39,903 nt of DNA from positions 1 through 39,903 of the forward strand of contig DATLQU010000038.1 of NCBI GenBank assembly GCA_035535015.1, read 5' to 3'. The translations under genes were made by a program, and so were the position numbers. Positions 32,177 to 39,899 of the stretch are shown piece by piece (position 1 is the stretch's first letter; each line of letters begins with the position of its first letter). This stretch comes from Palsa-661 sp035535015 (GTDB taxonomy: Bacteria > Actinomycetota > Acidimicrobiia > Acidimicrobiales > UBA8190). A model generated the notes under the pieces. The model made no database searches. It was not told the origin of the DNA and saw nothing but the letters and a program-made list of their open reading frames with translations.

Positions 32177-32347
32177 ATGAGCCCGAGACCCCGGCCCTCG
32201 TTCCCCCGGCCCCCGAAGCTGGCCGAGATGAGCCACGGGCAGTGGGCCGTGTTCCTGGTGGGCAACGTGGTGATGGCCGTGGTGGGGACGGTGGTGGCGC
32301 TGATCGTGGTGGCCATCATCGTGGGACTGGCCGGCGGTCATACCTGA
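32177..32347 (+). CDS. Small single-pass membrane protein
   Basis: A 56-residue frame: a Pro/Arg-rich N-terminus, MSHGQWAVFLVG, and one strongly hydrophobic helix (about residues 28-52). The hydrophobic pattern is unlikely by chance, but the ribosome binding site is weak and ATG 32228 is a possible later start. Function unknown. Confidence 0.45.
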   Translation: MSPRPRPSFPRPPKLAEMSHGQWAVFLVGNVVMAVVGTVVALIVVAIIVGLAGGHT

Positions 32348-32382
32348 GGCACGGCAACGCCGCCTTTGCCATCGGGGTGGGA

Positions 32383-32796
32383 TCAGTCCGGGTCGGGGCG
32401 CGGGGCGTCGTCGCGTTCGATGTGGGCGGCGACGAAGAGCTTGCCGTCGACCGTGACCGGTTGGAGGCGGCCGACGATGGGGACGAGCTCGCCCTCGGCC
32501 GTCTCCGCCTCGGGATAGAGGCCCGGGTCCATCTCCCGGTCGCGTGGTTCGGCCAGGTAGCCGCGGCGGTAGGCCTGGTGGCCCCAACGCTTCTTGGTGG
32601 GGACGAGCATCTCGACGTATTCGCCGGCGATGTCGGCGCTCTCCATGCCGAAGAGCTGCTCGGCCGCCTTGTTCAGGCCCAGGACGATGCCCTGGAAGTC
32701 CACGATGACCACGGGCGGGACGCCGGCTGTGTACTCGGGCACGTCGGCCAGGACCTCGTCGGGGATTTCGAGAGAGGGCATCTCGGGCGAGCTCAA
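32383..32796 (-). CDS. Single PAS-domain protein
   Basis: The 137-residue product is essentially one PAS domain: PVVIVDFQGIVLGLNKAAEQ (residues about 27-46), LFGMESADIAGEYVEMLVP, then a strand pair ending LFVAAHIERDD. There is no kinase, cyclase or DNA-binding part, so it is a stand-alone sensor or adaptor. Its ligand is unknown. The first codon appears to be TTG 32796 with AAGGGG eight bases upstream; an ATG five codons later is an alternative. Confidence 0.82.
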   Translation of the reverse strand: MSSPEMPSLEIPDEVLADVPEYTAGVPPVVIVDFQGIVLGLNKAAEQLFGMESADIAGEYVEMLVPTKKRWGHQAYRRGYLAEPRDREMDPGLYPEAETAEGELVPIVGRLQPVTVDGKLFVAAHIERDDAPRPDPD

Positions 32797-32873
32797 GTGG
32801 GGAACCCCTTCGTGACGGCGGGCGGACGATGAAGCGACGGTACCCGTTCGGGGCGCCGTCCAGGGCGGTGGCC

Positions 32874-32879
32874 TAGATT
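32874..32879 (+). promoter_or_regulatory. Candidate -10 box (TAGATT) for the cyclase gene
   Basis: TAGATT lies six bases before GTG 32886 and there is no ribosome binding site, fitting a leaderless transcript. Confidence 0.45.
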
Positions 32880-32885
32880 CCCGGG

Positions 32886-33863
32886 GTGGACCGCAATTCT
32901 CTGCCTTCGTATGACGATCTGCCGGCCGTGGCCGGGGCGCCGTCGGGATCCTCGTGGGGGGTGTGGGGGGAGGGCGACGTCCTCGGCTGCCTGAACCTGC
33001 TGACCGACGAACGGGTGCGGGCCGGGGTGGGGTGCGCCGAGCGGGGTTCGGTGTTCAACGTGAACCTCGAACTCGAGTTGCCGGGCCCGCCGCTGTTCGG
33101 ACGGTCGGCCTTCACGCACCTGGTGCACGATTTCCCGCTGGGCCACGACGACGAGCTGTCGGGCTGGAACACGCAGAGCTCGAGCCAGTGGGACGGCTTC
33201 CGGCATATGAAGCACCCGGTCTACGGGCACTACAACGCGGTGGCCGACGAGGAGCACGGGATCCAGCACTGGGCCCGGCGCGGGATCGTGGGTCGGGCCG
33301 TGTTGGCCGACGTGGCCCGCTGGCGGGCATCGGTGGGCCGACCGCTCGAGCCCGGTGGTCCTTCGGCCATCGAGATCGACGACCTGATGGCCACGCTCGA
33401 GGCGCAGGGGGTGACGATCGAGGTGGGCGACATCCTGCTGCTGCGGACCGGTTGGGTCGGCTGGTACCGGGGGCTCGGGGACGCCGAGCGGACCGCACTG
33501 GCCGGGCCGGAGCCTATGGCCGCCTGCGGGCTGCAACGGGGGGTGGAGACGGCGAAGGCGTTGTGGAATCTGCATATCGCCGCCATCGCCGCCGACAACC
33601 CGGCCCTCGAGGTGATGCCCTTCGGCTTCGGCGGGGGCGACGAGGTGCGGTACTGGAAGGACGATCCCGGCCGGGCCGCCGAGACGATGCTGCATTTCAG
33701 CCTGCTCGGTCTGCTCGGTCTGCCCATCGGGGAGTTGTTCGACTTCGATGCCCTGGCCGAAGACTGTGCCGGCGACGGCCGGTACAGCTGTCTGTTCACC
33801 TCGGCTCCGCTCAACCTCTCGGCCGGTGTGGCGTCGCCGCCCAACGCCCTGGCCATCAAGTGA
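32886..33863 (+). CDS. Cyclase family (kynurenine formamidase-like) metal hydrolase
   Basis: The 325-residue product matches the cyclase/KynB-like superfamily in its longer actinobacterial form: WGVWGEGDVLGCLNLLTDER near the N-terminus, the metal-site region SSSQWDGFRHMKHPVYGHYN, and VGDILLLRTGWVGWYRG. In the canonical motif HxGTHxDxPxH, this subgroup has a QWDGxxH version, as here. Such enzymes hydrolyse amides or cyclic compounds. The oxidoreductase start lies 16 bases downstream, so both probably act in one catabolic step series; the substrate is unknown. Confidence 0.85.
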   Translation: MDRNSLPSYDDLPAVAGAPSGSSWGVWGEGDVLGCLNLLTDERVRAGVGCAERGSVFNVNLELELPGPPLFGRSAFTHLVHDFPLGHDDELSGWNTQSSSQWDGFRHMKHPVYGHYNAVADEEHGIQHWARRGIVGRAVLADVARWRASVGRPLEPGGPSAIEIDDLMATLEAQGVTIEVGDILLLRTGWVGWYRGLGDAERTALAGPEPMAACGLQRGVETAKALWNLHIAAIAADNPALEVMPFGFGGGDEVRYWKDDPGRAAETMLHFSLLGLLGLPIGELFDFDALAEDCAGDGRYSCLFTSAPLNLSAGVASPPNALAIK

Positions 33864-33879
33864 GCGAGAGGACACGACA

Positions 33880-34800
33880 ATGAAGATCGGCTTGCAGATC
33901 CCCAACTTCAGCTTCGGGACACCCGACGATCAGATGTTCGAGAAGGTGATCGAACTGGCGACGGCGGCCGAGGAGTCGGCCTTCGACTCGGTCTGGGTGA
34001 TGGACCACTTCTACCAACTGCCCCCCCTCGGCGGGCCGACCCAGCCGATGCTCGAGGCCTACACCCTGCTCGGGGCCATCGGCGCCCGGACCCGGCGGGT
34101 CCGGCTCGGGACCCTGGTGACGGGGGTGACCTACCGGAACCCGGCTCTGCTGGCCAAGACGGTGACCACTCTCGACCTGATCAGCGGGGGTCGGGCCATC
34201 CTCGGGATCGGCGCCGCCTGGTACGACGTGGAGCACAACGGACTGGGGGTGCGGTACCCGCCCGACGGCGAGCGGCTCGACCGGCTGGAAGAGGCCGTCC
34301 AGATCTGCCGGGCCATGTTCCGGGGGCAACGGCCCAGCTTCGCCGGCCGGTACTACCGGACCGACGAGGCCTGGAACGTCCCGGCCCCGATTCAGGCGGG
34401 CGGTCCTCCCATCCTGATCGGCGGCGGGGGGGAGAAGCGGACACTGCGGCTGGTGGCGCAGTACGGCGACTTCTGCAACATCACCGGCAATGTGGAGACG
34501 ATCCGCCACAAGGTGGAGGTCCTGCGGCGTCACTGCCGGGAAGTGGGCCGGGATCCGGCGGAGGTGACGGTGTCCCGGCTGAGTACCTGCGTGCTGACCA
34601 ACTCGGCGCCGGAGACGAAGACGACGCGGGAGTTCCTGCGCGACGCCGTCGGGGAGGAGAGTGGGTACAACGTGGGACAGGACGACGAACTTCTCGCCCA
34701 GGTCGAGGAGCTAGGCGAGGCCGGTGTCGAGTACTGCATCTTCAACATGCCGATATCCGATGCCGACGGTGTCCGCCGATTGGGTGCGATTTTCCGCTGA
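33880..34800 (+). CDS. F420-dependent luciferase-like oxidoreductase (LLM class)
   Basis: I chose ATG 33880, preceded by GAGAGGA. The 306-residue product has the TIM-barrel LLM pattern: MKIGLQIPNFSFGTPDD, SVWVMDHFYQLPPLGG, VRLGTLVTGVTYRNPALLAK and GRAILGIGAAWYDVEH, and PPILIGGGGEKRTLRLVAQY. These resemble the Rv1855c-type F420 subfamily. F420 use is inferred from homology; FMN cannot be excluded. It pairs with the cyclase-like hydrolase upstream. It is followed by 281 bases without another gene until lsr2. Confidence 0.9.
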   Translation: MKIGLQIPNFSFGTPDDQMFEKVIELATAAEESAFDSVWVMDHFYQLPPLGGPTQPMLEAYTLLGAIGARTRRVRLGTLVTGVTYRNPALLAKTVTTLDLISGGRAILGIGAAWYDVEHNGLGVRYPPDGERLDRLEEAVQICRAMFRGQRPSFAGRYYRTDEAWNVPAPIQAGGPPILIGGGGEKRTLRLVAQYGDFCNITGNVETIRHKVEVLRRHCREVGRDPAEVTVSRLSTCVLTNSAPETKTTREFLRDAVGEESGYNVGQDDELLAQVEELGEAGVEYCIFNMPISDADGVRRLGAIFR

Positions 34801-35009
34801 TCGAGGTTGATCGACTTCGACTCCTGCTGAAAGGTACAAGTGTGAGTCGAAAGCGCATCAGGAGCCGGTTGTCCCCCGGAAGCGCCATGGCAACTTCTGT
34901 CGCATTCCCGAAACCTGAGCGATGTATTTGAGAATAATGACGACGGGATGAAAAGCGCTGCAGGGAGGTGCTTTTCCCTCGGCTTTTGCCGAATTCCTCT
35001 TCCGGCGAG

Positions 35010-35038
35010 TTTTCTATTCCCTGATGGGCGATTACACT
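35010..35038 (+). promoter_or_regulatory. Candidate promoter of lsr2
   Basis: TACACT (35033-35038) with TTTTCT 17 bases upstream (35010-35015). It lies 43 bases before GTG 35082. The gap from 34801 is clearly more AT-rich than the rest of the window, and Lsr2 itself prefers such DNA, so autoregulation is possible. Confidence 0.35.
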
Positions 35039-35081
35039 CCGTGGTTCTCATTTGCAAAAGCAATGTGGAAGGGGAGACACA

Positions 35082-35444
35082 GTGGCACGGATCGAGGAAT
35101 TAACCATTTCGCTGATCGACGACTTCGACGGCACGGAGGCGGCCGAGACCGTCAAGTTCGCCATCGACGGGAAGAACTACGAGATCGATCTCTCCAAGCC
35201 CAACGCCAGCGAGCTGCGTCGGACGTTGCGTCCCTACATCGACCGTGCGCGCGCGGCGCGTCGGACGTCGGGCGCCCGACGGACGACCAAGGCTGCCACC
35301 GGGCGCCGCGGACCGGCCCGGCGCACGGAAGGGTACGACCGGGCCGAAGTGCGGGAATGGGCCAAGAAGAACCGGGTCAAGGTCGCCGCCCGGGGCCGGA
35401 TCGCCAACGAGGTCGTCGAGCGCTGGCGGCAGGCGACGAAGTAG
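35082..35444 (+). CDS. lsr2: Lsr2-type nucleoid-associated protein
   Basis: GTG 35082 follows GGGGAG at five bases. The 120-residue product has the family layout: N-terminal dimerisation domain (ELTISLIDDFDGTEAAETV, YEIDLSKPNASELR, RTLRPYIDRAR), a basic Arg/Thr/Gly linker, and a C-terminal DNA-binding domain (YDRAEVREWAKKNR, then AARGRIANEVVERW) with the RGR hook that inserts into the AT-rich minor groove. Lsr2 bridges DNA and silences horizontally acquired, AT-rich genes in actinobacteria. Length is normal. It is convergent with the GGDEF-EAL gene, 25 bases away. Confidence 0.93.
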   Translation: MARIEELTISLIDDFDGTEAAETVKFAIDGKNYEIDLSKPNASELRRTLRPYIDRARAARRTSGARRTTKAATGRRGPARRTEGYDRAEVREWAKKNRVKVAARGRIANEVVERWRQATK

Positions 35445-35463
35445 GAGCGGCGCGGCCGGCGCG

Positions 35464-35479
35464 GCCGGCTCAGGCCGGC
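35464..35479. terminator. GC hairpin between lsr2 and the GGDEF-EAL gene
   Basis: GCCGGC-TCAG-GCCGGC lies between the convergent stop codons, within a run of GCGCGGCCG repeats, and may stop both transcripts. It overlaps the stop codon of the leftward gene. Confidence 0.4.
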
Positions 35480-37500
35480 TTCGGCCGGGAGGTGGCCTCG
35501 GCCATGGTGGTCACCAGGTGTCCGGGGCCTTCCAGCCAGGTGAGGAAGGCGTCGGGGGCCATGGGTCTGGCCAGGAAGTAGCCCTGGGCGCTGTCGCAAC
35601 CCAGTTGGGCCAACTGGTCCCAGGTCTGGCGATCCTCGACACCTTCGGCCACCGTCTGCAGGCCGAGGTTGTGGCCGAGTTCGACCACCGAGCGGACGAT
35701 GATGGCGTCGTTCGGATCGTCGTGCATGTGCAGGACGAAGGACTGGTCGATCTTGAGTTGGCTGACGGGGAGGTCCTTCAGATAGGCGAGGGAGGAGTAA
35801 CCCGTCCCGAAGTCGTCGATGGCGATCCGGACGCCGATGTCGGCCAACTCGGTGAGAAGCCGTCGCGCTCTCAGCGGGTCGGTCATGATGGCGCTCTCGG
35901 TGATCTCGAGTTCGAGGAGATGGGCGGGCAGGCCGAAGCGGTCGAGAGCGGCGGTGACCTCGGCCGGGAAGCCGTCGTCGAGCAGACTCCGGGTCGACAG
36001 GTTGATGGCCATGGACAACTCGCCCCAGCCGCGGCCTTCCGTCTGGTCGCGCCACTGCCGGCATTGGGCCAGGGCGTGGCTGAGGACCCAGCTGGTGAGG
36101 GGCTTGATCAGGCCGGTGTGCTCGGAGACGGGGATGAATTCGTCCGGGGGGAGAAGGCCCAGGGTCGGATGTTGCCAACGGACCAGGGCTTCGAACCCCG
36201 TGATCCGGCCGTCGGCCAGGGTGGCCTTGGGCTGGTAGTGCAGGACCAGCTGGTCCTCGTTGATGGCGGTCCGGAGATCGCCGAGCAGGGTCAGGCGGGC
36301 CGGGGTGTTGATGTTGAGCTCGTCGGTGTAGGCGACCACGTTCACGTTCGAGCCCTTGGCCACGTACATGGCCACGTCGGCCCGCTGGAGCAGCAGATCG
36401 GCGCTGTCCCCGTCGTCGGGGGCCAGGGCGATCCCGCAGCTGGCCCCGATGCCGAGGACCATGCCGTCGATCTCGAGGGGTATCTCGAGGACGGCGATGA
36501 TCCGTTCGGCCACTTCCAGGGCGTCGCTCAGACCGTCCACCCGCGGCAGCAAGACGCAGAATTCGTCGCCGCCGAGCCGGGCCACGGTGTCGGAGTCCCG
36601 CAGGACCTGATTGATCCGGGGGCCGACTTCGCAGAGGATGCGATCGCCGTACTTGTGGCCCAAGGTGTCGTTGATCTCCTTGAACCGGTCCAGGTCGAAC
36701 AACATGACGGCACTGTCGGTGCCGTCGCGTGCTCCCTGGCGCATGGCCTGGTCGGTGCGGTCGTAGAAGCACGAGCGGTTGGGCAGGCCGGTGAGGACGT
36801 CGTGAAGGGCCTGATGGCCGAGCAGGGCTTCCGCCCGGTCCTTTCGCTCCCCGGTGGCGCCGGCCATGCGGATGACGATGGCTAGGGCGAAGACGCCGAG
36901 GATGCCCACACCGGTGGCCCGGCTCCGGTCGAGAAACGACGGCGCCCACCCGTTCCAGACGAGGATCTGGCCCACCGCGATGCCGAAGAACGTCCAGACC
37001 ATGGTGGCCTTCCAGACCGCCGCCCCGCACTGCTCCATGTCTTCGAGTACCACGAAGGCGTAGGTGATGAGAAGGACCGGGCCCCAACCGGTCATGTAGA
37101 TGACGACGGTGACGGCGGCGACGTGGAGAGCGACGCGTACGTGGAGGCGGAGGGACCCGACTTTGGCCGTGCGCCAGGGCTCGACCAGGAGGCTGACCGA
37201 CGGGATGATCAGGAGCACGGCCAGGTAGGCCCAGATGGACAGTTGGGCCACGAGGCCGAAGTGGCGGAGGATGACGATGGTGGCGAAAGAGACCGGGCTG
37301 ACGGCGTAGGCGAGCAGGACAGGGTGAAGGCCCCGTCGTTTCGTCGGCTCCGAGGCGTCGATGGCGGTGAGCGGTGACCACGGTCCAGCCTCGCTGTTGG
37401 CGCGTTCAGCCGATGTCGATCCCGGTCCCACGATGACGCATCGACATCCTTGGCGGCAGCCTGAAGATGTCAGCCTTTTCAAAAAGCTCTGTTCCCACAA
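35470..37500 (-). CDS. Membrane GGDEF-EAL cyclic di-GMP turnover protein
   Basis: The 676-residue frame has about six membrane helices (about 60-212). A GGDEF domain follows with RLGGDEF (about 308-314), preceded at the usual distance by an RDSD inhibitory site (R-x-x-D). An EAL domain follows with FEALVRW, AINLSTRSL, LELEITESA, AIDDFGTGYSSLAYL, LKIDQSFV, TVAEGVED and SAQGYFLARP. All hallmark residues of both a diguanylate cyclase and a phosphodiesterase are present, so it could make and degrade c-di-GMP. In this setting it may control polysaccharide output, which is inference. The start is uncertain: the frame opens at TTG 37500, but the first 25 codons overlap an AT-rich stretch with an inverted repeat. 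GTG 37431 could be the true start. Confidence 0.9.
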   Translation of the reverse strand: MWEQSFLKRLTSSGCRQGCRCVIVGPGSTSAERANSEAGPWSPLTAIDASEPTKRRGLHPVLLAYAVSPVSFATIVILRHFGLVAQLSIWAYLAVLLIIPSVSLLVEPWRTAKVGSLRLHVRVALHVAAVTVVIYMTGWGPVLLITYAFVVLEDMEQCGAAVWKATMVWTFFGIAVGQILVWNGWAPSFLDRSRATGVGILGVFALAIVIRMAGATGERKDRAEALLGHQALHDVLTGLPNRSCFYDRTDQAMRQGARDGTDSAVMLFDLDRFKEINDTLGHKYGDRILCEVGPRINQVLRDSDTVARLGGDEFCVLLPRVDGLSDALEVAERIIAVLEIPLEIDGMVLGIGASCGIALAPDDGDSADLLLQRADVAMYVAKGSNVNVVAYTDELNINTPARLTLLGDLRTAINEDQLVLHYQPKATLADGRITGFEALVRWQHPTLGLLPPDEFIPVSEHTGLIKPLTSWVLSHALAQCRQWRDQTEGRGWGELSMAINLSTRSLLDDGFPAEVTAALDRFGLPAHLLELEITESAIMTDPLRARRLLTELADIGVRIAIDDFGTGYSSLAYLKDLPVSQLKIDQSFVLHMHDDPNDAIIVRSVVELGHNLGLQTVAEGVEDRQTWDQLAQLGCDSAQGYFLARPMAPDAFLTWLEGPGHLVTTMAEATSRPKPA
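37443..37471. promoter_or_regulatory. Inverted repeat at the 5' end of the GGDEF-EAL gene
   Basis: GACATC (37443-37448) and GATGTC (37466-37471), with GGC/GCC inner pairs, form an imperfect hairpin. It would be leader RNA or an operator if translation begins downstream. Confidence 0.3.
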
Positions 37501-37551
37501 CTTTTCTCTTCGCTTGACCTCGACGGGCCCAAAGCGCCGGGGAGACCCCCG

Positions 37552-37899
37552 TCAGGCCCAGCCCAGCTCCTCGAGTCGGGGATCGCTGATCCCGAAGTGG
37601 TGGGCCACCTCGTGGATGACCGTCTTGCGCACCTGGGCCACCACATCGGCCTCGTCGGAACAGACGCCGCAGATCGTCTGCTGATAGAGGGTGATCCGGT
37701 CGGGCATGACCCATCCGTAGCTGGAGGGACCCCGGCTGGTGAGAGGGATGCCCTGATAGAGGCCGAACAGAGACCGGCCGACGGCGACGTCCTCGACCAC
37801 GACGGCCACGTTGTCCATCTTGCCGCCGAGGTCGGCCGGCAGGGAGTCGAGGGCGTCGGCCACGAGTTCCTCGAAGCGCTGGCGGGTGACCTCGAACAC
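37552..37899 (-). CDS. Zincin-like metallopeptidase family protein
   Basis: I chose GTG 37899, with TACGGT exactly six bases upstream; GTG 37947 is an upstream alternative. The 115-residue product begins FEVTRQRFEELVADALDSLP and ends with the zinc site HEVAHHFGISDPRLEELGW. This is the short actinobacterial/proteobacterial zincin-like family (PF06262-type), with H-E-x-x-H and a downstream Asp. These are predicted small zinc proteases with unknown substrates. The middle has GPSSYGWVMPDRITLYQQTI, which is also family-typical. Confidence 0.88.
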   Translation of the reverse strand: MFEVTRQRFEELVADALDSLPADLGGKMDNVAVVVEDVAVGRSLFGLYQGIPLTSRGPSSYGWVMPDRITLYQQTICGVCSDEADVVAQVRKTVIHEVAHHFGISDPRLEELGWA

Positions 37900-37905
37900 G
37901 ACCGC

Positions 37906-37911
37906 ACCGTA
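37906..37911 (-). promoter_or_regulatory. Candidate -10 box (TACGGT) for the metallopeptidase gene
   Basis: Minus-strand TACGGT six bases before GTG 37899; no ribosome binding site is present, fitting a leaderless mRNA. Confidence 0.4.
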
Positions 37912-37947
37912 CCGTTGCGACGCCCGTCTTCGGACCGTCCGGCCCAC

Positions 37948-38493
37948 CGCCCGGCGGGAACCGGGCCGGACAGCCGGTGGCGGCCGTGGCCGGCTGGGCC
38001 GGTGTCCGGCTCTCCCGGCGCCCGAAGAAAGCGGGTCGGCCCGGTTTACTCGGGGCCGTGGCAGACGGCTTCGACGTTCGCAATGCCTTCCCCGTTGGCA
38101 ATGCCTTCCCCGTCAGTAATCGTCATCTCTGCAGGTGGCCTACTCTCCCTGCGTAGTGCCACAATCGGGCCAATTGTTGAGGGCCCGTGAGTGTGCCAGG
38201 AAGCGGCTGCGAGATGGCACGGCCGGCCACTTCCGATGCCCCCGACGAGCCTTGGCCCACGAGACCTCCGGCAGCGTCGTACCGCCCCGGAAGCCCGAAC
38301 TCGACCCCCTCCGGCGCCCCTCGTCGACAGCAATCGGCGTGTCCAGGCCGAGCCCCGAAACGGGTCAACGATCCCCCCACCCGATATCGCTCCGTGCGCT
38401 GGTCGACACCAGCGCCGCGGGTGAGAGCTGAACCTCCGAACCAGCCATGGATGGTCGATACCGTGCAGCTTGCGAGTTCTTGAGCTCCGTTCG
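37948..38493. other. Region of about 0.55 kb without a recognised gene
   Basis: Frames are open on both strands, but the translations are Arg/Pro-rich and unlike known proteins. The region contains an 18-bp tandem repeat and marks a change of base composition towards the right end. It may be decayed or mobile-derived DNA. Confidence 0.4.
38080..38115 (+). repeat. 18-bp tandem repeat
   Basis: GCAATGCCTTCCCCGT occurs at 38080 and 38098, each followed by two varying bases, giving two 18-base units and a faint third (GTAAT). Confidence 0.75.
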
Positions 38494-38910
38494 CTACCGT
38501 CCCAAAGCGCGTGCACTTACGCGCTCGTGATCCCGCTCGCTGGCGCTCATGGGCAGCATTTCAATCCGGTGGCCGTCCGGGTCTGAGATGAACACCGAGT
38601 TACGTGGTGTGATTTCGAAGGGCTCGATACCAGCCTCAGAAAGACCAGCTACGAGCAACTCGACATTGGCAACGTCGACGTTCAGGGCCATGTGGTTCAT
38701 CTCCTCGCCGCCGTGGACGTCGCAGTCAACCATTTCGAAGAGGTCGAGGCCCTGCATGCCACAGCGCAAGAAGGAGGCCCTCATACCCGGAACGGACCCC
38801 CGGTCATCGAAGCCCAGTGCTTCCATGTAGAACGTCCGGGAACGATCAAGGTCTGTGACGTGGAGCACCACATGATTGATGCCCGTCACCTTAAGCTTCG
38901 AAGTACCCAT
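38494..38910 (-). CDS. VOC superfamily (glyoxalase/dioxygenase fold) protein
   Basis: ATG 38910 has AAGGGG upstream; the longer open frame is not used. The 138-residue product has the two-module VOC fold with likely metal ligands His 13 (INHVVLHV), Glu 59 (DLFEM), His 73 (NHMALNV) and Glu 117 (RIEML), the glyoxalase I pattern. The reaction is unknown; members act on glutathione or mycothiol adducts, aromatic diols or antibiotics. It is followed upstream at 47 bases by a second VOC gene in the same direction, and both with the cupin form a likely operon. GC at third positions is visibly lower than in the left 37 kb. Confidence 0.87.
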   Translation of the reverse strand: MGTSKLKVTGINHVVLHVTDLDRSRTFYMEALGFDDRGSVPGMRASFLRCGMQGLDLFEMVDCDVHGGEEMNHMALNVDVANVELLVAGLSEAGIEPFEITPRNSVFISDPDGHRIEMLPMSASERDHERVSARALGR

Positions 38911-38957
38911 TTGTGCACCCCTTGTCGTCACCGACGGGTCGGCAGTTCTCAGGGTTG

Positions 38958-39356
38958 TCAGCCCATCGAAATCAGTTCGAGCTGGATGTTGTCGGGATCG
39001 CGGAACACGAGCACCGCATACCCCTCCTGATCGTTGATTGGCGATTGGAACACGTTGAGCTTTTTGAAGTGTTCTGCCCAGGTGTCGAGGTCGGCACGTT
39101 GGGCGACCCCGAAGCTCACGTGATCGAGTCCTGTCCGCGTCTCGTTGCATGGTTCGGCTGCGTTGGCCGAGTGTGTGTGTAGGCCCACGCACATTGAAAA
39201 GTCCGGCTTGCCAAGAACGATGGCGTAGCCGTTACCGTCGGGATGGTCCTCCCTCATCAGCTCCGCCAACCCCAGGACTTCCTTGTACCACGCCACACTG
39301 CGATCAAGGTCGGTGACCGTGAATGAAACGTGGTGGATCGATGCGATGTCAGGCAT
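38958..39356 (-). CDS. VOC superfamily protein, second copy
   Basis: ATG 39356 is preceded by GAGAGGA. The 132-residue product has HHVSFTVTDLDRSVAWYKEV at the start, GLDHVSFGV in the second module and DPDNIQLELIS at the end. The likely ligands are His 9, His 79 and Glu 127; a fourth is not obvious. It is related to, but clearly different from, its neighbour (about the same size, different loops), so the pair is not a fresh duplication. Substrate unknown. Cotranscribed with the cupin and the first VOC gene by position. Confidence 0.87.
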   Translation of the reverse strand: MPDIASIHHVSFTVTDLDRSVAWYKEVLGLAELMREDHPDGNGYAIVLGKPDFSMCVGLHTHSANAAEPCNETRTGLDHVSFGVAQRADLDTWAEHFKKLNVFQSPINDQEGYAVLVFRDPDNIQLELISMG

Positions 39357-39386
39357 GGTCCGGTCCTCTCTAAGCGAACTTGCGGT

Positions 39387-39899
39387 TCAGCGAGCTGTCG
39401 CCGGCAGTTGGTCGGTGTCTTCGGCACTGAGCGGCGGTCCGATGGGCCTCAGATCATGGGCCCCGGCCACACGTGCGAGTTCGTCCATCGACGGAAAGAC
39501 TGGCTCGATCGGCACGATCCGAGCGCCGGCTGGCACTCCGACCTCGCGGACAAAGTCCCGGAAGCTGGCGTTGTCGTGCACAAGCAGGATGCGTGCCTCG
39601 CAATCGCCGACGACCCGGAACGTGTGCGGCACGCCGCGGGGCATGGACACCCAGTGCCCCGCTCCGACCACCAGCTCCTCGTCGCCACAGCGCACCACCA
39701 TCTGGCCCTCGAGGATGTACCAGGTGTCGTCGAGGTCGTCGTGGATGTGCAGCGGGGGCGCGGCGCCGACTGGCAAGGTCATCTCGAGCACGACGGTGTT
39801 CATTTCGGGCGCGCAGCGGTGCTCAACTACCAAGGTGTCGAGGAACCACCACGCCACGCTTTGTTCGCTCTCGGGGGAGTCGACAACTGCCGTCGTCAC
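39387..39899 (-). CDS. Cupin-domain protein (possibly 5'-incomplete at the window edge)
   Basis: The 170-residue frame begins with GTG 39899, four bases from the edge, so a longer start outside cannot be excluded. The cupin core is clear: motif 1 PPLHIHDDLDDTWYILEG (His 51, His 53, acidic residue about 57) and motif 2 VSMPRGVPHTFRV (His 92). A short C-terminal helix region (DFVREVGVPAGA, then PVFPSMDELARVAG) resembles the small cupins annotated as quercetin dioxygenase-like. The metal site suggests an oxygenase or isomerase, but a binding role is possible. It is the first gene of the cupin-VOC-VOC group. Confidence 0.85.
   Translation of the reverse strand: MTTAVVDSPESEQSVAWWFLDTLVVEHRCAPEMNTVVLEMTLPVGAAPPLHIHDDLDDTWYILEGQMVVRCGDEELVVGAGHWVSMPRGVPHTFRVVGDCEARILLVHDNASFRDFVREVGVPAGARIVPIEPVFPSMDELARVAGAHDLRPIGPPLSAEDTDQLPATAR

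Noticed and set aside
38046..38516. 156-codon minus-strand frame in the gene-poor stretch
   Set aside because: Arg/Gly-rich with no fold signature; the 18-bp repeat gives it a GEGIAN repeat that looks accidental.
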